Virus record (IMG/VR): IMGVR_UViG_3300043446_001263
Span: 1 to 36,067 of that record
Direction: 5' to 3' (one strand)
From: a virus
Length of the DNA stretch: 36,067 nt
Below, piece by piece: positions 20,899 through 28,680 of this stretch (within the stretch, counting starts at the first letter, position 1; each line of letters begins with the position of its first letter). Below the pieces are notes generated by a model. The model saw nothing but the letters and a program-made list of their open reading frames with translations, made no database searches and had not been told where the DNA came from. The translations under genes were made by a program, and so were the position numbers.

Positions 20899-21247
20899 TA
20901 GGATTACTTGGCGTCCAATCGAACAGGTCGTTCCATCCTGTGTTTTCAAAGTGCATGATGCCCATGATGTTCCACAGAGCCTGCGCCCAATGGTCCTCGT
21001 CGGTTTCTCCACGGCGAGCCGCCTCAATATGACGCATAGCAGAGGCTAGAAATCTAGAGCACGGAATACCCTGCGCCCAGTTGGAGTCACCGTACAGCAG
21101 ACCTCCACGGTAGTACACATCCGCTAGACGACGTAAAGGCTCGGGCGGGATGAGGTCATATCTAGGCTTATCAATGTTCGTATCACGGATGGCCCCGGAG
21201 GAAAACTCTTGAGGTTCTCCTGTCTGTAGCGTCTCATAGGAAGTCAT
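20891..21247 (-). CDS. dATP/dGTP diphosphohydrolase-like protein (DUF5664)
   Basis: A 118-residue all-alpha protein with the signature of the DUF5664 family: KPRYDLIPPEPLRRLADVYY, GGLLYGDSNWAQGI, SRFLASAMRHIEAARRGE, DEDHWAQALWNIMGI. This domain is related to MazG-type nucleotide hydrolases and includes MazZ of phages that carry 2-aminoadenine. Neither PurZ nor DatZ is visible here, so the simplest reading is control of dNTP pools. The start overlaps the upstream stop as ATGA. Confidence 0.75.
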   Translation of the reverse strand: MTSYETLQTGEPQEFSSGAIRDTNIDKPRYDLIPPEPLRRLADVYYRGGLLYGDSNWAQGIPCSRFLASAMRHIEAARRGETDEDHWAQALWNIMGIMHFENTGWNDLFDWTPSNPND

Positions 21248-21438
21248 CGTCCGACTGCTTTACGGAGTGCGAGCCATGTTGAGTGGTACACACCATCAAT
21301 ATCATTAGGGTCATCGTCGGCGTCGACCCATTCAATGATCAGGGAGCGCAGCCGCTCAATCTCCTCGGCAGCCTCCTCCATGAGCGGGTAAGGCTGCTTC
21401 ACGTCATTTCGAAGACGGTGTATGAGTTCATCAGACAT
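21244..21438 (-). CDS. Small coiled-coil protein of the EAAxEIERL type
   Basis: A 64-residue protein, ELIHRLRNDV...LMEEAAEEIERLRSLI, the best match in the window to the 18625-18825 protein. The ATG overlaps the stop of the upstream gene as TAATG. Function unknown. Confidence 0.65.
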   Translation of the reverse strand: MSDELIHRLRNDVKQPYPLMEEAAEEIERLRSLIIEWVDADDDPNDIDGVYHSTWLALRKAVGR

Positions 21439-22640
21439 TAGATCTTTAACTCTCCGTGATATCGGAAGGAATCATTCTTAACGGCAAGGAGTTGAGCCTG
21501 TACATACGGGACATCGTCCCACATAACAGTGTCAACAAGTTTTACCACTTGGAAGCGACAGTGACACTCAGGCTCGATATAAGCCCGCATTGAGGCTTCC
21601 GTGTAGTACCTGAAACTTCTCTTGTTCCAAAACGAGATATGGGTGGGATCACACCAAGCGCCGACACCATTAGTGCTCGGTACGAGAATGTCCAGCAAAC
21701 CCCCGTGAGCAAGAACACGCCATGCCTCATTCATAGTGAACACGGGGTCCCATAGATGCTCAACAATGTCATGAGCACGGAGTAATCCTACAGAGTCGTT
21801 CTTAAGATCCCAATCCATGTTGAGGTCCCCAAGTATGTCCGCATTGTGGCGGTCGTAGGATTCATATCCCGAAGGGCAACCGATTGCACCACCTAGATCA
21901 ACAAGGCGAAGACCCTGCTCACGGCTCCATTTCTCCTGCATGGGTATGAAGTACTTATCGTGGTTCTGCCACATGGTTTCGTTGATCTCCTGCTGGAGAC
22001 CTAACCATGTGTTGTTCCCATGTACCCGATACAGATAGAGGGGCTTATCGATATGCCTGATAGTGCCTTTGAGATAACTACGAGCACATAGATCGTGATC
22101 ATCGGAGATCTTCATGTCGGCGTGGCCGCCAATGCTCCAGTAGAAATCCCTACGCCAAGCACGTACGTGGTTGGGGGCAAACCAAATGCGGCTGAAGTTG
22201 GAAGGGGTTGGCTCGGGAGATACAGCCTCTAGAACCTCGTGACCCTGATACTGGTGCTTACGCCAGTCCCAACCAAAACCGTCAGCCCATGTGTAGGGAT
22301 TCCAGTCATCGTCCACTTGAAAGCAGTTTGAGTACACGAAGTCTTCAGTGCACCGGCTGATCTCATCAAGGCAATCCGGTGTGAGTTCGTCGTCATGATC
22401 AAGTTCGACAACGTAGGTACCCTGACAGTGCGATACGGCTTCTCGCTTCAGAGAACCGACCATGCCGGTGGAAGTACTTGTAAATACTTTGACTCTAGGG
22501 TCAACAAACTCAGGAGCATCGCAGTCCCCGTTGACAAGAATGATCCATTCCCAGTTGGAATGAGTCTGAGCAAGCAGGGACGCATATGCGAGATTCAGGT
22601 ACTTCGTATTGTTGGTAGGAGTGAATACGCTTATAAGCAT
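21438..22640 (-). CDS. Glycosyltransferase family 2 / methyltransferase fusion
   Basis: A 400-residue protein. Residues 1-225 form a GT-A family 2 domain: ISVFTPTNNTKYLNLAYASL, the nucleotide/metal motif DHDDE (81-85), and DMKISDDHDLCARSYLKG near the catalytic region. Residues about 240-385 resemble a class I methyltransferase of the Methyltransf_11 type (LRLVDLGGAIGCPSGYESYD, RAHDIVEHLWDP, EAWRVLAHGGLLDILVPS), with a degenerate first glycine motif. A likely function is to make and methylate a sugar on phage DNA, a virion protein or a host polymer; the target cannot be read from sequence. It lies between RecA and the dNTP-hydrolase-like gene. Confidence 0.82.
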   Translation of the reverse strand: MLISVFTPTNNTKYLNLAYASLLAQTHSNWEWIILVNGDCDAPEFVDPRVKVFTSTSTGMVGSLKREAVSHCQGTYVVELDHDDELTPDCLDEISRCTEDFVYSNCFQVDDDWNPYTWADGFGWDWRKHQYQGHEVLEAVSPEPTPSNFSRIWFAPNHVRAWRRDFYWSIGGHADMKISDDHDLCARSYLKGTIRHIDKPLYLYRVHGNNTWLGLQQEINETMWQNHDKYFIPMQEKWSREQGLRLVDLGGAIGCPSGYESYDRHNADILGDLNMDWDLKNDSVGLLRAHDIVEHLWDPVFTMNEAWRVLAHGGLLDILVPSTNGVGAWCDPTHISFWNKRSFRYYTEASMRAYIEPECHCRFQVVKLVDTVMWDDVPYVQAQLLAVKNDSFRYHGELKI

Positions 22641-22651
22641 GCTGTTACGAC

Positions 22652-23668
22652 CTACATGCCCTTAGTAATAGAACGCATCACTTCATCGCTCATGGCCCTA
22701 GCAAGTTCGGGTTCCTCTCGCAGGGATGCAAGTACTGCCTCTTTGCCCTGCCAGCGATTTCCTTGATACTCGTAGTACGCCCCCCGGCGCTCCACAAGGT
22801 CACTTGCTACGGCCAAACTGAATACTTCTTTGACTGAGTCGTACTCACCCTTGTGAAAAGGCAAACAGTCATCGAAGTAGAAATCTACGACCCCCATCCG
22901 TTGCGGAGGGGCGGTCTTGTTCTTAAGGGTTCTCGCTTTGATGGCAAGCCCGACTTTCGACTTGTCTTTCTCCAGCCACTCATCTCTCGCCACTTCGACA
23001 CGGGTGAAGTAGTGGAAGTTCTTGGCTTTTCCACCCGGCGTGGTTCGGGGGTCTCCGTAGACGATTCCGATCTTTTCTCGCCACTGGTTGATGATGAGTC
23101 CAAGACAGTTCCTTTCCTCGTCTACCAACGAACGCTTCTGAGCCTTGGAAGACTTCCGCATAAACTTTCCCGTAAGACGTGCTCCTAGACCAACGGCAAA
23201 CTGCTCCATGGTCTTCTCGTCCTCTTCTCCGGGTACAAGAGCAGGTAACGAGTCGATAACTACAGCGTCAACTGCCCGAGCATCAAGAGTGTCGATAACA
23301 ATCTGATACGCCTCTTCCATCACGTTAGTAGTGGCAAGAGTGATCCGACTTAGATCTACACCTAGAGTTTCAGCCCAGTCAGGGACGAACTCTTCAGAAG
23401 CAACCCAAAGACATTCGTAGTCAGGGTTCAAAGCCATGTTTGCAGCAATGGTCTTGAGGACCATGACTGTCTTACCGTTTGACTCATTTCCAATGATCTC
23501 GTTCCACTGGTTTAGAGGCCAGCCTCCACCGAGCATCACATCAAAGGAAAGAGATCCCGTAGTCGCCCTAGGAATAGAGGAGTGATTGACCTCGTTGCCA
23601 CGAACAAGCGTGTCACTTCCGTAACGCTTGTTTGATTTTGCGATGATTTCTTCAAGGTTTGAGTTCAC
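22652..23668 (-). CDS. recA: RecA-type recombinase
   Basis: A 338-residue RecA-family protein. Walker A GNESNGKT at 60-67, a Walker B-type strand AVVIDSLPALVPG near 134-146, and an L1/L2 region with LGLIINQWREKIG. It lacks the long C-terminal tail of bacterial RecA. It would pair single strands made by the Cas4-like nuclease. The GTG start at 23668 overlaps the stop of the upstream gene as TAGTG and has AGGA upstream. Confidence 0.92.
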   Translation of the reverse strand: MNSNLEEIIAKSNKRYGSDTLVRGNEVNHSSIPRATTGSLSFDVMLGGGWPLNQWNEIIGNESNGKTVMVLKTIAANMALNPDYECLWVASEEFVPDWAETLGVDLSRITLATTNVMEEAYQIVIDTLDARAVDAVVIDSLPALVPGEEDEKTMEQFAVGLGARLTGKFMRKSSKAQKRSLVDEERNCLGLIINQWREKIGIVYGDPRTTPGGKAKNFHYFTRVEVARDEWLEKDKSKVGLAIKARTLKNKTAPPQRMGVVDFYFDDCLPFHKGEYDSVKEVFSLAVASDLVERRGAYYEYQGNRWQGKEAVLASLREEPELARAMSDEVMRSITKGM

Positions 23669-23940
23669 TAGAATTCCTGTAGGACGATGGGTTCTGAGTC
23701 GGGAAGCACAGTGATAGCAAGACGAATTTTCTCAAGGGCCTCAGGGATCGGAATCCCCAGTTTCACCATTACTAGAAGTGCGTCAGTGTTATTGGACACG
23801 AGAACTGTCTTGCCGTTGGAAATGTCGTCAACGGCGACTTTAGAGTCGACAAACTTCTCATGTTCTAGGGAAAGATAGTGGCCTAAGAACAACGACGGCG
23901 TAAGCGCTGCCGCATCATTACTTGGGGTATTTGTCTCCAT
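23668..23940 (-). CDS. Small hypothetical protein
   Basis: A 90-residue protein with a pattern of short strands and helices (DDISNGKTVLVSNNTDALLVMV then GIPIPEALEKIRLAITVLPD). AAGGA precedes the ATG, which lies within the end of the ParB-like gene. No family recognised. It is coupled to recA by a TAGTG junction. Confidence 0.62.
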   Translation of the reverse strand: METNTPSNDAAALTPSLFLGHYLSLEHEKFVDSKVAVDDISNGKTVLVSNNTDALLVMVKLGIPIPEALEKIRLAITVLPDSEPIVLQEF

Positions 23941-24406
23941 AAGGTCCTTCTACAACGATTGCTCGGAGCGGCCTACCTTGTACAAGGGCTGCCGCAGCAC
24001 GATGGTGTCCCGAGAGGATCAGGTTTTGGGTACCTGTGCTCGGGTTGAGTGGATTGGGTTCACGACGATAGACCATTGGGAAGCGATTGCCAATAGTTGC
24101 TTCCTTGGAAGAAGTCTCACCGGTACGTTCGTAGTCGCCGGTCAGGTAATGCTCAACGTGATGCCTAAGGATATGGGGCTGAGTGGCGAGAAGATCTACC
24201 GGATCAACCTCCTGCAATTGCGGAGGTCGACGTAGAGCCTCATTAACCAGTTCTTGATTAAAGCGGCCACGATCCTTCAAGTGTCCGGCAGAACCCCATG
24301 GCGTACTTTGCCTAGATGAAGCACCCTGAGGGAACAGGCGATCAATGCCCTGACCAAAGAACTGTTCAGCCCTTAGGTTCTTGGCTACGATCTCTGCCCT
24401 GCTCAT
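23918..24406 (-). CDS. ParB/sulfiredoxin-fold protein
   Basis: A 162-residue protein ending in LILSGHHRAAAALVQGRPLRAIVVEG, the core of the ParB-like nuclease/sulfiredoxin fold (GxHR). Many actinophages carry similar stand-alone domains of unknown role. The rest is helical. The ATG at 24406 lies one base past the upstream stop; the longer in-frame start would overlap that gene. Confidence 0.7.
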   Translation of the reverse strand: MSRAEIVAKNLRAEQFFGQGIDRLFPQGASSRQSTPWGSAGHLKDRGRFNQELVNEALRRPPQLQEVDPVDLLATQPHILRHHVEHYLTGDYERTGETSSKEATIGNRFPMVYRREPNPLNPSTGTQNLILSGHHRAAAALVQGRPLRAIVVEGPYGDKYPK

Positions 24407-24407
24407 G

Positions 24408-24782
24408 TCATGCTCCCTGCCATACGGATGGGTCACCTTGGGTGAACATCCCGTTGAAACCACAAGTATAGCAAACGGGAGCAGGCGCTGGCCCTCGGGC
24501 AATCCCTTGGGATCGGCTGAAGTAGTGCCCGCTACCGCATTTAGGACATAGGTTTGTTTCAGTCCTTACAGCCTCACCTCCCTGCCACATCATTGCGGCC
24601 TCATAAAGGTTCTCAGGTGTGACCCTGATCTGCTGCTGAGGCATGGCGGTAGGGGCCTGAGGGTGCATCGGCTGTTGGTACTGAACCTGTTGCTGCTGAT
24701 ATACAGCAGGAGCCTGCTGTCGTTGAGCAGGAGCAGCGGGATTACCTAACTTCCTAGCCCACCAACCATCATCTGTAGACAT
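24408..24782 (-). CDS. Gln/Pro-rich zinc-ribbon protein
   Basis: A 124-residue protein. The opening DDGWWARKLGNPAAP and a Gln/Pro-rich linker (20-50) lead to VTPENLYEAAMMWQGGEAVR and a zinc ribbon with C79, C82, C104 and C107 (NLCPKCGSGHYFS, APVCYTCGFNG). Proteins with this W-W opening and terminal ribbon recur in actinophage replication regions; their role is unknown. The start overlaps the polymerase stop as TAATG. Confidence 0.72.
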   Translation of the reverse strand: MSTDDGWWARKLGNPAAPAQRQQAPAVYQQQQVQYQQPMHPQAPTAMPQQQIRVTPENLYEAAMMWQGGEAVRTETNLCPKCGSGHYFSRSQGIARGPAPAPVCYTCGFNGMFTQGDPSVWQGA

Positions 24783-26785
24783 TACTTAGCCTCCGACCAG
24801 CACTTTGCTATGCCCGCCTCAGCGGTGAGCGGGACCTCTCCTAGGATGGGTAGACCACCATAAATGACACCCTCCATGGTTTCCACAACCAAGGATTTGG
24901 CTTCCTCCACCATACCTTCGGGCGCTTGAACGATCAACTCATCGTGCACGTTCAGGAGAATCTGCATGGGGGTGTTCTTCGTGCGCTCATGCAAATCAAC
25001 CATCGCCAACTTCATGACATTGGCTGCAAATCCTTGAACAATAGAATTAATTACCTGACGCTCGGCTCTAGCCCGGTCCTTAATCTCCTCGGCATACAGA
25101 TCCGGCAGTCGTCGGCGGCGACCGAACGGAGGAACAACTGCGTAGGGAATGCTCTTGGCGTCTTTGCGCCTACCGGTGTTCCTAGACTGAACGATCATCC
25201 GGTCTTTCCATTCGGACAACCCAGCGAACTGCTCAAAGTATCTAGAGATGAACTCTTGGGCCTGTTCCATCGAACAGTTAGCAACCTGAGCAATCTTGTT
25301 AGGTCCAGCCCCATAGAGGGTTCCGAAGTTCTGAGTCTTCCCCACCTGACGCTGGTCTTTGGTTACCTCTTCCAAGGGAACATCCAACATGGCCGCAGCC
25401 GCCTGAGCATGAATGTCCAGTCCGTCCCGGAATACCCGAACCATCTCAGGGTCATTAGACAGGTAGGCAGCGCATCTGAGTTCGATTTGGTCATAGTCGG
25501 CAACTACTAGAAGATGACCATCGTCAGCAATAAACGCATCCCTAATTACATCTCCTCTAGGGATCTGCTGAAGATTGGGGTTCATACTGGACAGACGACC
25601 GGTGACGGTTCGATGCTGATTGAAAGAGGTATGAAGTCGACCGTCTACAAGTTTCTCGGTAAGACCTTCAATGAAGGTACCGATGATCTTGTCCTTTTCA
25701 GACCATTCAAGCATTAGTGATGCAAGTTCATTCTCTTTTGCGTAGTGCTCAAGTGTTGCCTGATTCAACTGAGGGGTATTCGTCTTCGCCGTGAAGGTAA
25801 GGGGCTTGAGTCCCTGACCGCCATCCTTCTTGGGTCCAAAGAGATACTTCCGCTTCATTGTTGGGTTTGAGATGGGGAACTGCTCTCCGCAGATACTCCA
25901 AATCCTTCCCTCGGTGGCAGCCCTCTCGTGCTCAAGTTCAGCGCCACGGCGCAAAAGAAGATCGACATCGATCTTGATACCGTTCAATTCCATATCCATA
26001 AGAACTGGATATAGAGCCATCTCAACTCGGAATGTTTCCTGAAGATCCTCGTACTGTCGAAGCAACTTCATGTGTTCCCGATAGTAGATGTAGGTGTACC
26101 AAACGTCCTTCGCTAGGTACTTGGCGACCTGATCAATTGGCTGCTCATGTACACCTAACTTACCCAAGTTAGGGTAGAACTTAGATCTGACATCAGGATT
26201 TGGCGATACCCTCAGCCAGTCCATGATTAAGTCTTTGAGACCGTACCTATCAAGGTTCTCATCAAGAACATGGGTAAGAAGAATGGTGTCCACATATGGA
26301 CCGGGGGCAATCTTCCCCTTGTAGTACTTGGCAATCGACTCTAGGTCGAACTTCAAGTTATGACCGATCTTTGTCCGGTCACTGAACATGAGAGGTCGGA
26401 GCATCTCAAACACAACGTCTTGACGAAGTTGTGGACCGGGGTCGGCAAACGTCGCTGGGATTGTGTAAGCCTTCTTGAGGTTACTCAGTTTCCCACTCTT
26501 AAGGATCTTGCGTTCTTCTTCGGGTGGAAGGCGCTTTTCCACGTATGAAGGAGTTAGAAGAACTCCCTTAGGATGACCCATAGGAATGAGTACGACACGA
26601 TCAGGAACAGCAAGTCCGATCCATGAAATCTCATTGACCTTCGGATGGGCGAAGTTTGTCTCTACGTCAACGACAAACTCGTCGTACTTAGATACGTGAT
26701 CCACTGCCGCCTGTAGTTGCTCACGGGTGCGGATCACCAAGGGGGAAGGCCGAAGCCTTCCCCCTGTGGTGGTGGACCCGTTCAT
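24782..26785 (-). CDS. polA: Family A DNA polymerase with 3'-5' exonuclease
   Basis: A 667-residue polymerase. The exonuclease domain carries VVDVETN (D40, E42), KIGHNLKFDLES and a YxxxD-type third motif. Polymerase motifs are A (DYDQIELRCAAYL, near 428), B (RQVGKTQNFGTLYG, near 476) and C (LLNVHDELIV, near 612). The residue equivalent to E. coli 762 is Phe and that of 766 is Tyr. There is no 5'-3' exonuclease domain. It should be the replicative polymerase. The start overlaps the SSB stop by one base (TGATG). Confidence 0.95.
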   Translation of the reverse strand: MNGSTTTGGRLRPSPLVIRTREQLQAAVDHVSKYDEFVVDVETNFAHPKVNEISWIGLAVPDRVVLIPMGHPKGVLLTPSYVEKRLPPEEERKILKSGKLSNLKKAYTIPATFADPGPQLRQDVVFEMLRPLMFSDRTKIGHNLKFDLESIAKYYKGKIAPGPYVDTILLTHVLDENLDRYGLKDLIMDWLRVSPNPDVRSKFYPNLGKLGVHEQPIDQVAKYLAKDVWYTYIYYREHMKLLRQYEDLQETFRVEMALYPVLMDMELNGIKIDVDLLLRRGAELEHERAATEGRIWSICGEQFPISNPTMKRKYLFGPKKDGGQGLKPLTFTAKTNTPQLNQATLEHYAKENELASLMLEWSEKDKIIGTFIEGLTEKLVDGRLHTSFNQHRTVTGRLSSMNPNLQQIPRGDVIRDAFIADDGHLLVVADYDQIELRCAAYLSNDPEMVRVFRDGLDIHAQAAAAMLDVPLEEVTKDQRQVGKTQNFGTLYGAGPNKIAQVANCSMEQAQEFISRYFEQFAGLSEWKDRMIVQSRNTGRRKDAKSIPYAVVPPFGRRRRLPDLYAEEIKDRARAERQVINSIVQGFAANVMKLAMVDLHERTKNTPMQILLNVHDELIVQAPEGMVEEAKSLVVETMEGVIYGGLPILGEVPLTAEAGIAKCWSEAK

Positions 26786-27546
26786 CAGTCGTATTCGCTG
26801 ATTTCCTGAGCGATCTCTTCCAAATCCGACTTCTTGGGGATTTGGATGATCGATGAGTCGTACTTCCCGGCAGACTTGATCTCCGCTGCCGTTGGGGGAG
26901 TGATCTCGTAATCCTCAAGGAGAGCGTTCTCACGCACCGGGATTACGTTGACCTGAGTGTTCTGCTTAACGCCGGACTTTGAAACGGCGAAGTAGCCCTT
27001 TGAGAGAGGACCAATCTTCGGGTTGTTGGCGTAAGTCTTGAGAACATTGAAGATGCGAGCACCGACATCCCAAGTCTTGAGCATCACCTGACCGTCATCA
27101 CCGACGAGGGCGACATTGAACGCCGACACGGCTTGAGGTCGATCTGCAATGGAGCAGAGCGGGCAAGTCTTGCCAACGGTTTCAAGGCAGGTGTACGCAC
27201 GCTTCTGCGGACCCTTTGCGGTCATGCGATCTACCCAGTGACGGCGGTAGTTTGCGTACGGCTGGTCATCAAGGAACTTGATGATCTGAATGTCGTTCTC
27301 CAACTTGAGAACCTGAGCGTAATCGGAGGACGAGTCCATCGTCTTCTGACCCTCAGTCCAACCACCCCGGATAGCAAGACCCGAACTATCGGACGAGTCT
27401 TCCTCTTCTTCCTTGGGTGCAGAAGAGACCCTAGGGGATACTTCTTCTGTGTCATCGTCGTCCTCAACTTCGGGGCGACGCTTCATGGTGCGAGGACGGG
27501 GTTCGAAGTCCTCGTCATCCTCGTAATCGTGTTCTTCGGTGGGCAT
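26785..27546 (-). CDS. SSB-like protein with zinc finger
   Basis: A 253-residue protein. The first 60 residues are acidic and disordered. The core has NDIQIIKFLDDQPYANYRRHW, a zinc site in YTCLETVGKTCPLCSIAD, and NVALVGDDGQVMLKTWDVGAR, which together match the single-strand-binding proteins of many actinophages (gp32-like in plan, with a CPLC finger in the OB region). The C-terminus is acidic (EEIAQEISEYD), as in SSBs that recruit partners. It is coupled directly to polymerase. Confidence 0.8.
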   Translation of the reverse strand: MPTEEHDYEDDEDFEPRPRTMKRRPEVEDDDDTEEVSPRVSSAPKEEEEDSSDSSGLAIRGGWTEGQKTMDSSSDYAQVLKLENDIQIIKFLDDQPYANYRRHWVDRMTAKGPQKRAYTCLETVGKTCPLCSIADRPQAVSAFNVALVGDDGQVMLKTWDVGARIFNVLKTYANNPKIGPLSKGYFAVSKSGVKQNTQVNVIPVRENALLEDYEITPPTAAEIKSAGKYDSSIIQIPKKSDLEEIAQEISEYD

Positions 27547-27547
27547 A

Positions 27548-28000
27548 TCAAGCGCTGTCTTTCTGTGAAAGTGTGATGTAGAGGTCAGTGACCCGCTTAG
27601 CGAATCTCTGAGTTGGTGGCTTCCCGTTGAGGATCACCTTCTCCTCGGAAGCGATGCGGAGTGTACCCTCAATCTGCTCTCGGGTCCACAACCTCTTGCC
27701 CTTTGGTTTGGTGCCGGGAAGTGATTCCCCCCGTGGACGGGGAGACCTGTAGGGAGTGTTGGGCATCAAGCCTTTGTTCTCCCAAGAACGGATAGTAACA
27801 GGAGATTTACCAAGAGCGGCAGCAAAGTGAGAAATTGTGAAAAATTCCTTGTCTTCACCACGGAACTTGTAGTGGACAGGATTCTCATCCCAGCCCTGTA
27901 GTTCCTTCTTAGGCTCATCTGCTTTACGGTTGATCGGTGCTCGCTTACCGGGCCAGTTAGGAAGGTCAGCGAAGCGATCAAGTAGGGGATCAGACATCAT
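27548..28000 (-). CDS. MerR-like HTH protein
   Basis: A 150-residue protein with an HTH of MerR plan: FFTISHFAAALGKSPVTIRS, WENKGLMPNTP and a wing/second helix KRLWTREQIEGTL, about residues 52-112. It has no effector domain. The N-terminus is basic and probably disordered. The start overlaps the preceding small gene as ATGA. It could be an excisionase-like or regulatory DNA-binding protein; the replication setting favours a DNA-binding accessory role. Confidence 0.75.
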   Translation of the reverse strand: MMSDPLLDRFADLPNWPGKRAPINRKADEPKKELQGWDENPVHYKFRGEDKEFFTISHFAAALGKSPVTIRSWENKGLMPNTPYRSPRPRGESLPGTKPKGKRLWTREQIEGTLRIASEEKVILNGKPPTQRFAKRVTDLYITLSQKDSA

Positions 28001-28140
28001 TTATTCAAGTATTCCGTGACCCGGTCATACAGTGCAATGACTGACGCCTGAGTGTTTGGATTAGCAGGATTAGAAGACCTAAGCACCTGTTGGATCAGCC
28101 TGAGATCTTTCACGGTCAGTTTAAACGGTTCCTTAGCCAT
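27997..28140 (-). CDS. Small hypothetical protein (47 residues)
   Basis: This short frame begins at ATG 28140 in a TGATG overlap with the upstream stop, has AAGGA 8 bases upstream, and ends in an ATGA overlap with the next gene. The product (KEPFKLTVKDLRLIQQVLRS, later ASVIALYDRVTEYL) is helical and amphipathic. Junctions on both sides support it as a real gene. Function unknown. Confidence 0.7.
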   Translation of the reverse strand: MAKEPFKLTVKDLRLIQQVLRSSNPANPNTQASVIALYDRVTEYLNK

Positions 28141-28544
28141 CACTTATCCTTTACTAGGATGAAGGCAAAGGACTCCTTCTCTGTGTAAAGAGTGGCGACT
28201 TCCGAATCAGGAATCAGTCCGGCGAAGTTTGCGGCAAGAAGGCCATCCTCGCTGATGACTGTGATCGTCTCTAGGCAGGTATCTTCAAGCCCATACTTCT
28301 TGATGATCTCAAGAGCGTGCTCGTCATTCATTACCTGAGATACACGGCGCTCACGCTTAACTCCCTTGATGCCATCAATAGGATCTTCTAACTCAAAGAA
28401 CCTGTTCCCCTTGTCATCAGGCTGGCCTTCTTCTGCAAGAAGATCCATAAGGGACTTCTTGATGGAGTCTTCGTTCTTCTGCAAACCTTCCCGGCCCTTG
28501 CGGAACTGAAGGTACTGCTTGATGAGATCAATCGGATTGTTCAA
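28140..28544 (-). CDS. Hypothetical replication-region protein
   Basis: A 134-residue protein with a helical N-terminus (LIKQYLQFRKGREGLQKNED) and a mixed C-terminal domain. Similar-looking proteins sit next to SSB/helicase genes in other phages, but no function is known. The start is TTG at 28544 with GAAGAAG upstream; the first in-frame ATG would remove the N-terminal helix. It overlaps the micro-gene upstream by 17 bases. Confidence 0.62.
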   Translation of the reverse strand: MNNPIDLIKQYLQFRKGREGLQKNEDSIKKSLMDLLAEEGQPDDKGNRFFELEDPIDGIKGVKRERRVSQVMNDEHALEIIKKYGLEDTCLETITVISEDGLLAANFAGLIPDSEVATLYTEKESFAFILVKDK

Positions 28545-28629
28545 CGTCTTCTTCTTTTCCCTTGAACCACCTATAGGTGGCTAGCCAACCGGCCCAAAAA
28601 CCTAATGCGATACCAAAGAGTGTCGACAT
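28528..28629 (-). CDS. Single-pass membrane micro-protein (33 residues)
   Basis: Frame ATG 28629 to TGA 28528. The product starts MSTLFGIALGFWAGWLATYR, one hydrophobic helix, followed by a short charged tail. AAGGGGG lies just before the ATG. It fills the gap between the SNF2-type helicase and the next gene and overlaps the latter. Too short for statistical confidence, but the ribosome site and clean membrane helix favour it. Confidence 0.55.
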   Translation of the reverse strand: MSTLFGIALGFWAGWLATYRWFKGKEEDVEQSD

Positions 28630-28651
28630 AGTCCCCCTTCAATCTCGGGGT

Positions 28652-28667
28652 ACGAACCATAGTTCGT
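28652..28667. promoter_or_regulatory. Small perfect hairpin after the helicase gene
   Basis: ACGAAC-CATA-GTTCGT, 6-base arms, 14 bases past the helicase stop and 22 bases before the micro-gene start. It may stabilise or process the transcript; no T-run follows. Confidence 0.3.
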
Positions 28668-28680
28668 TCTGCCATGCCTA

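Noticed and set aside
20891-21247. Assigning a 2-aminoadenine (Z) genome on the basis of the DUF5664 protein
   Set aside because: The family is widespread in phages with ordinary DNA, and PurZ and DatZ are not visible.
24926-25510. A 194-codon plus-strand frame opposite the polymerase
   Set aside because: Antisense of conserved polymerase motifs, without an RBS or recognisable domain.
28635-28665. GGTTCGTACCCC-like sequence on the minus strand, suggestive of a tRNA T arm
   Set aside because: No 5-bp T stem, no acceptor, D or anticodon stems can be drawn around it. No tRNA gene was found in the window.
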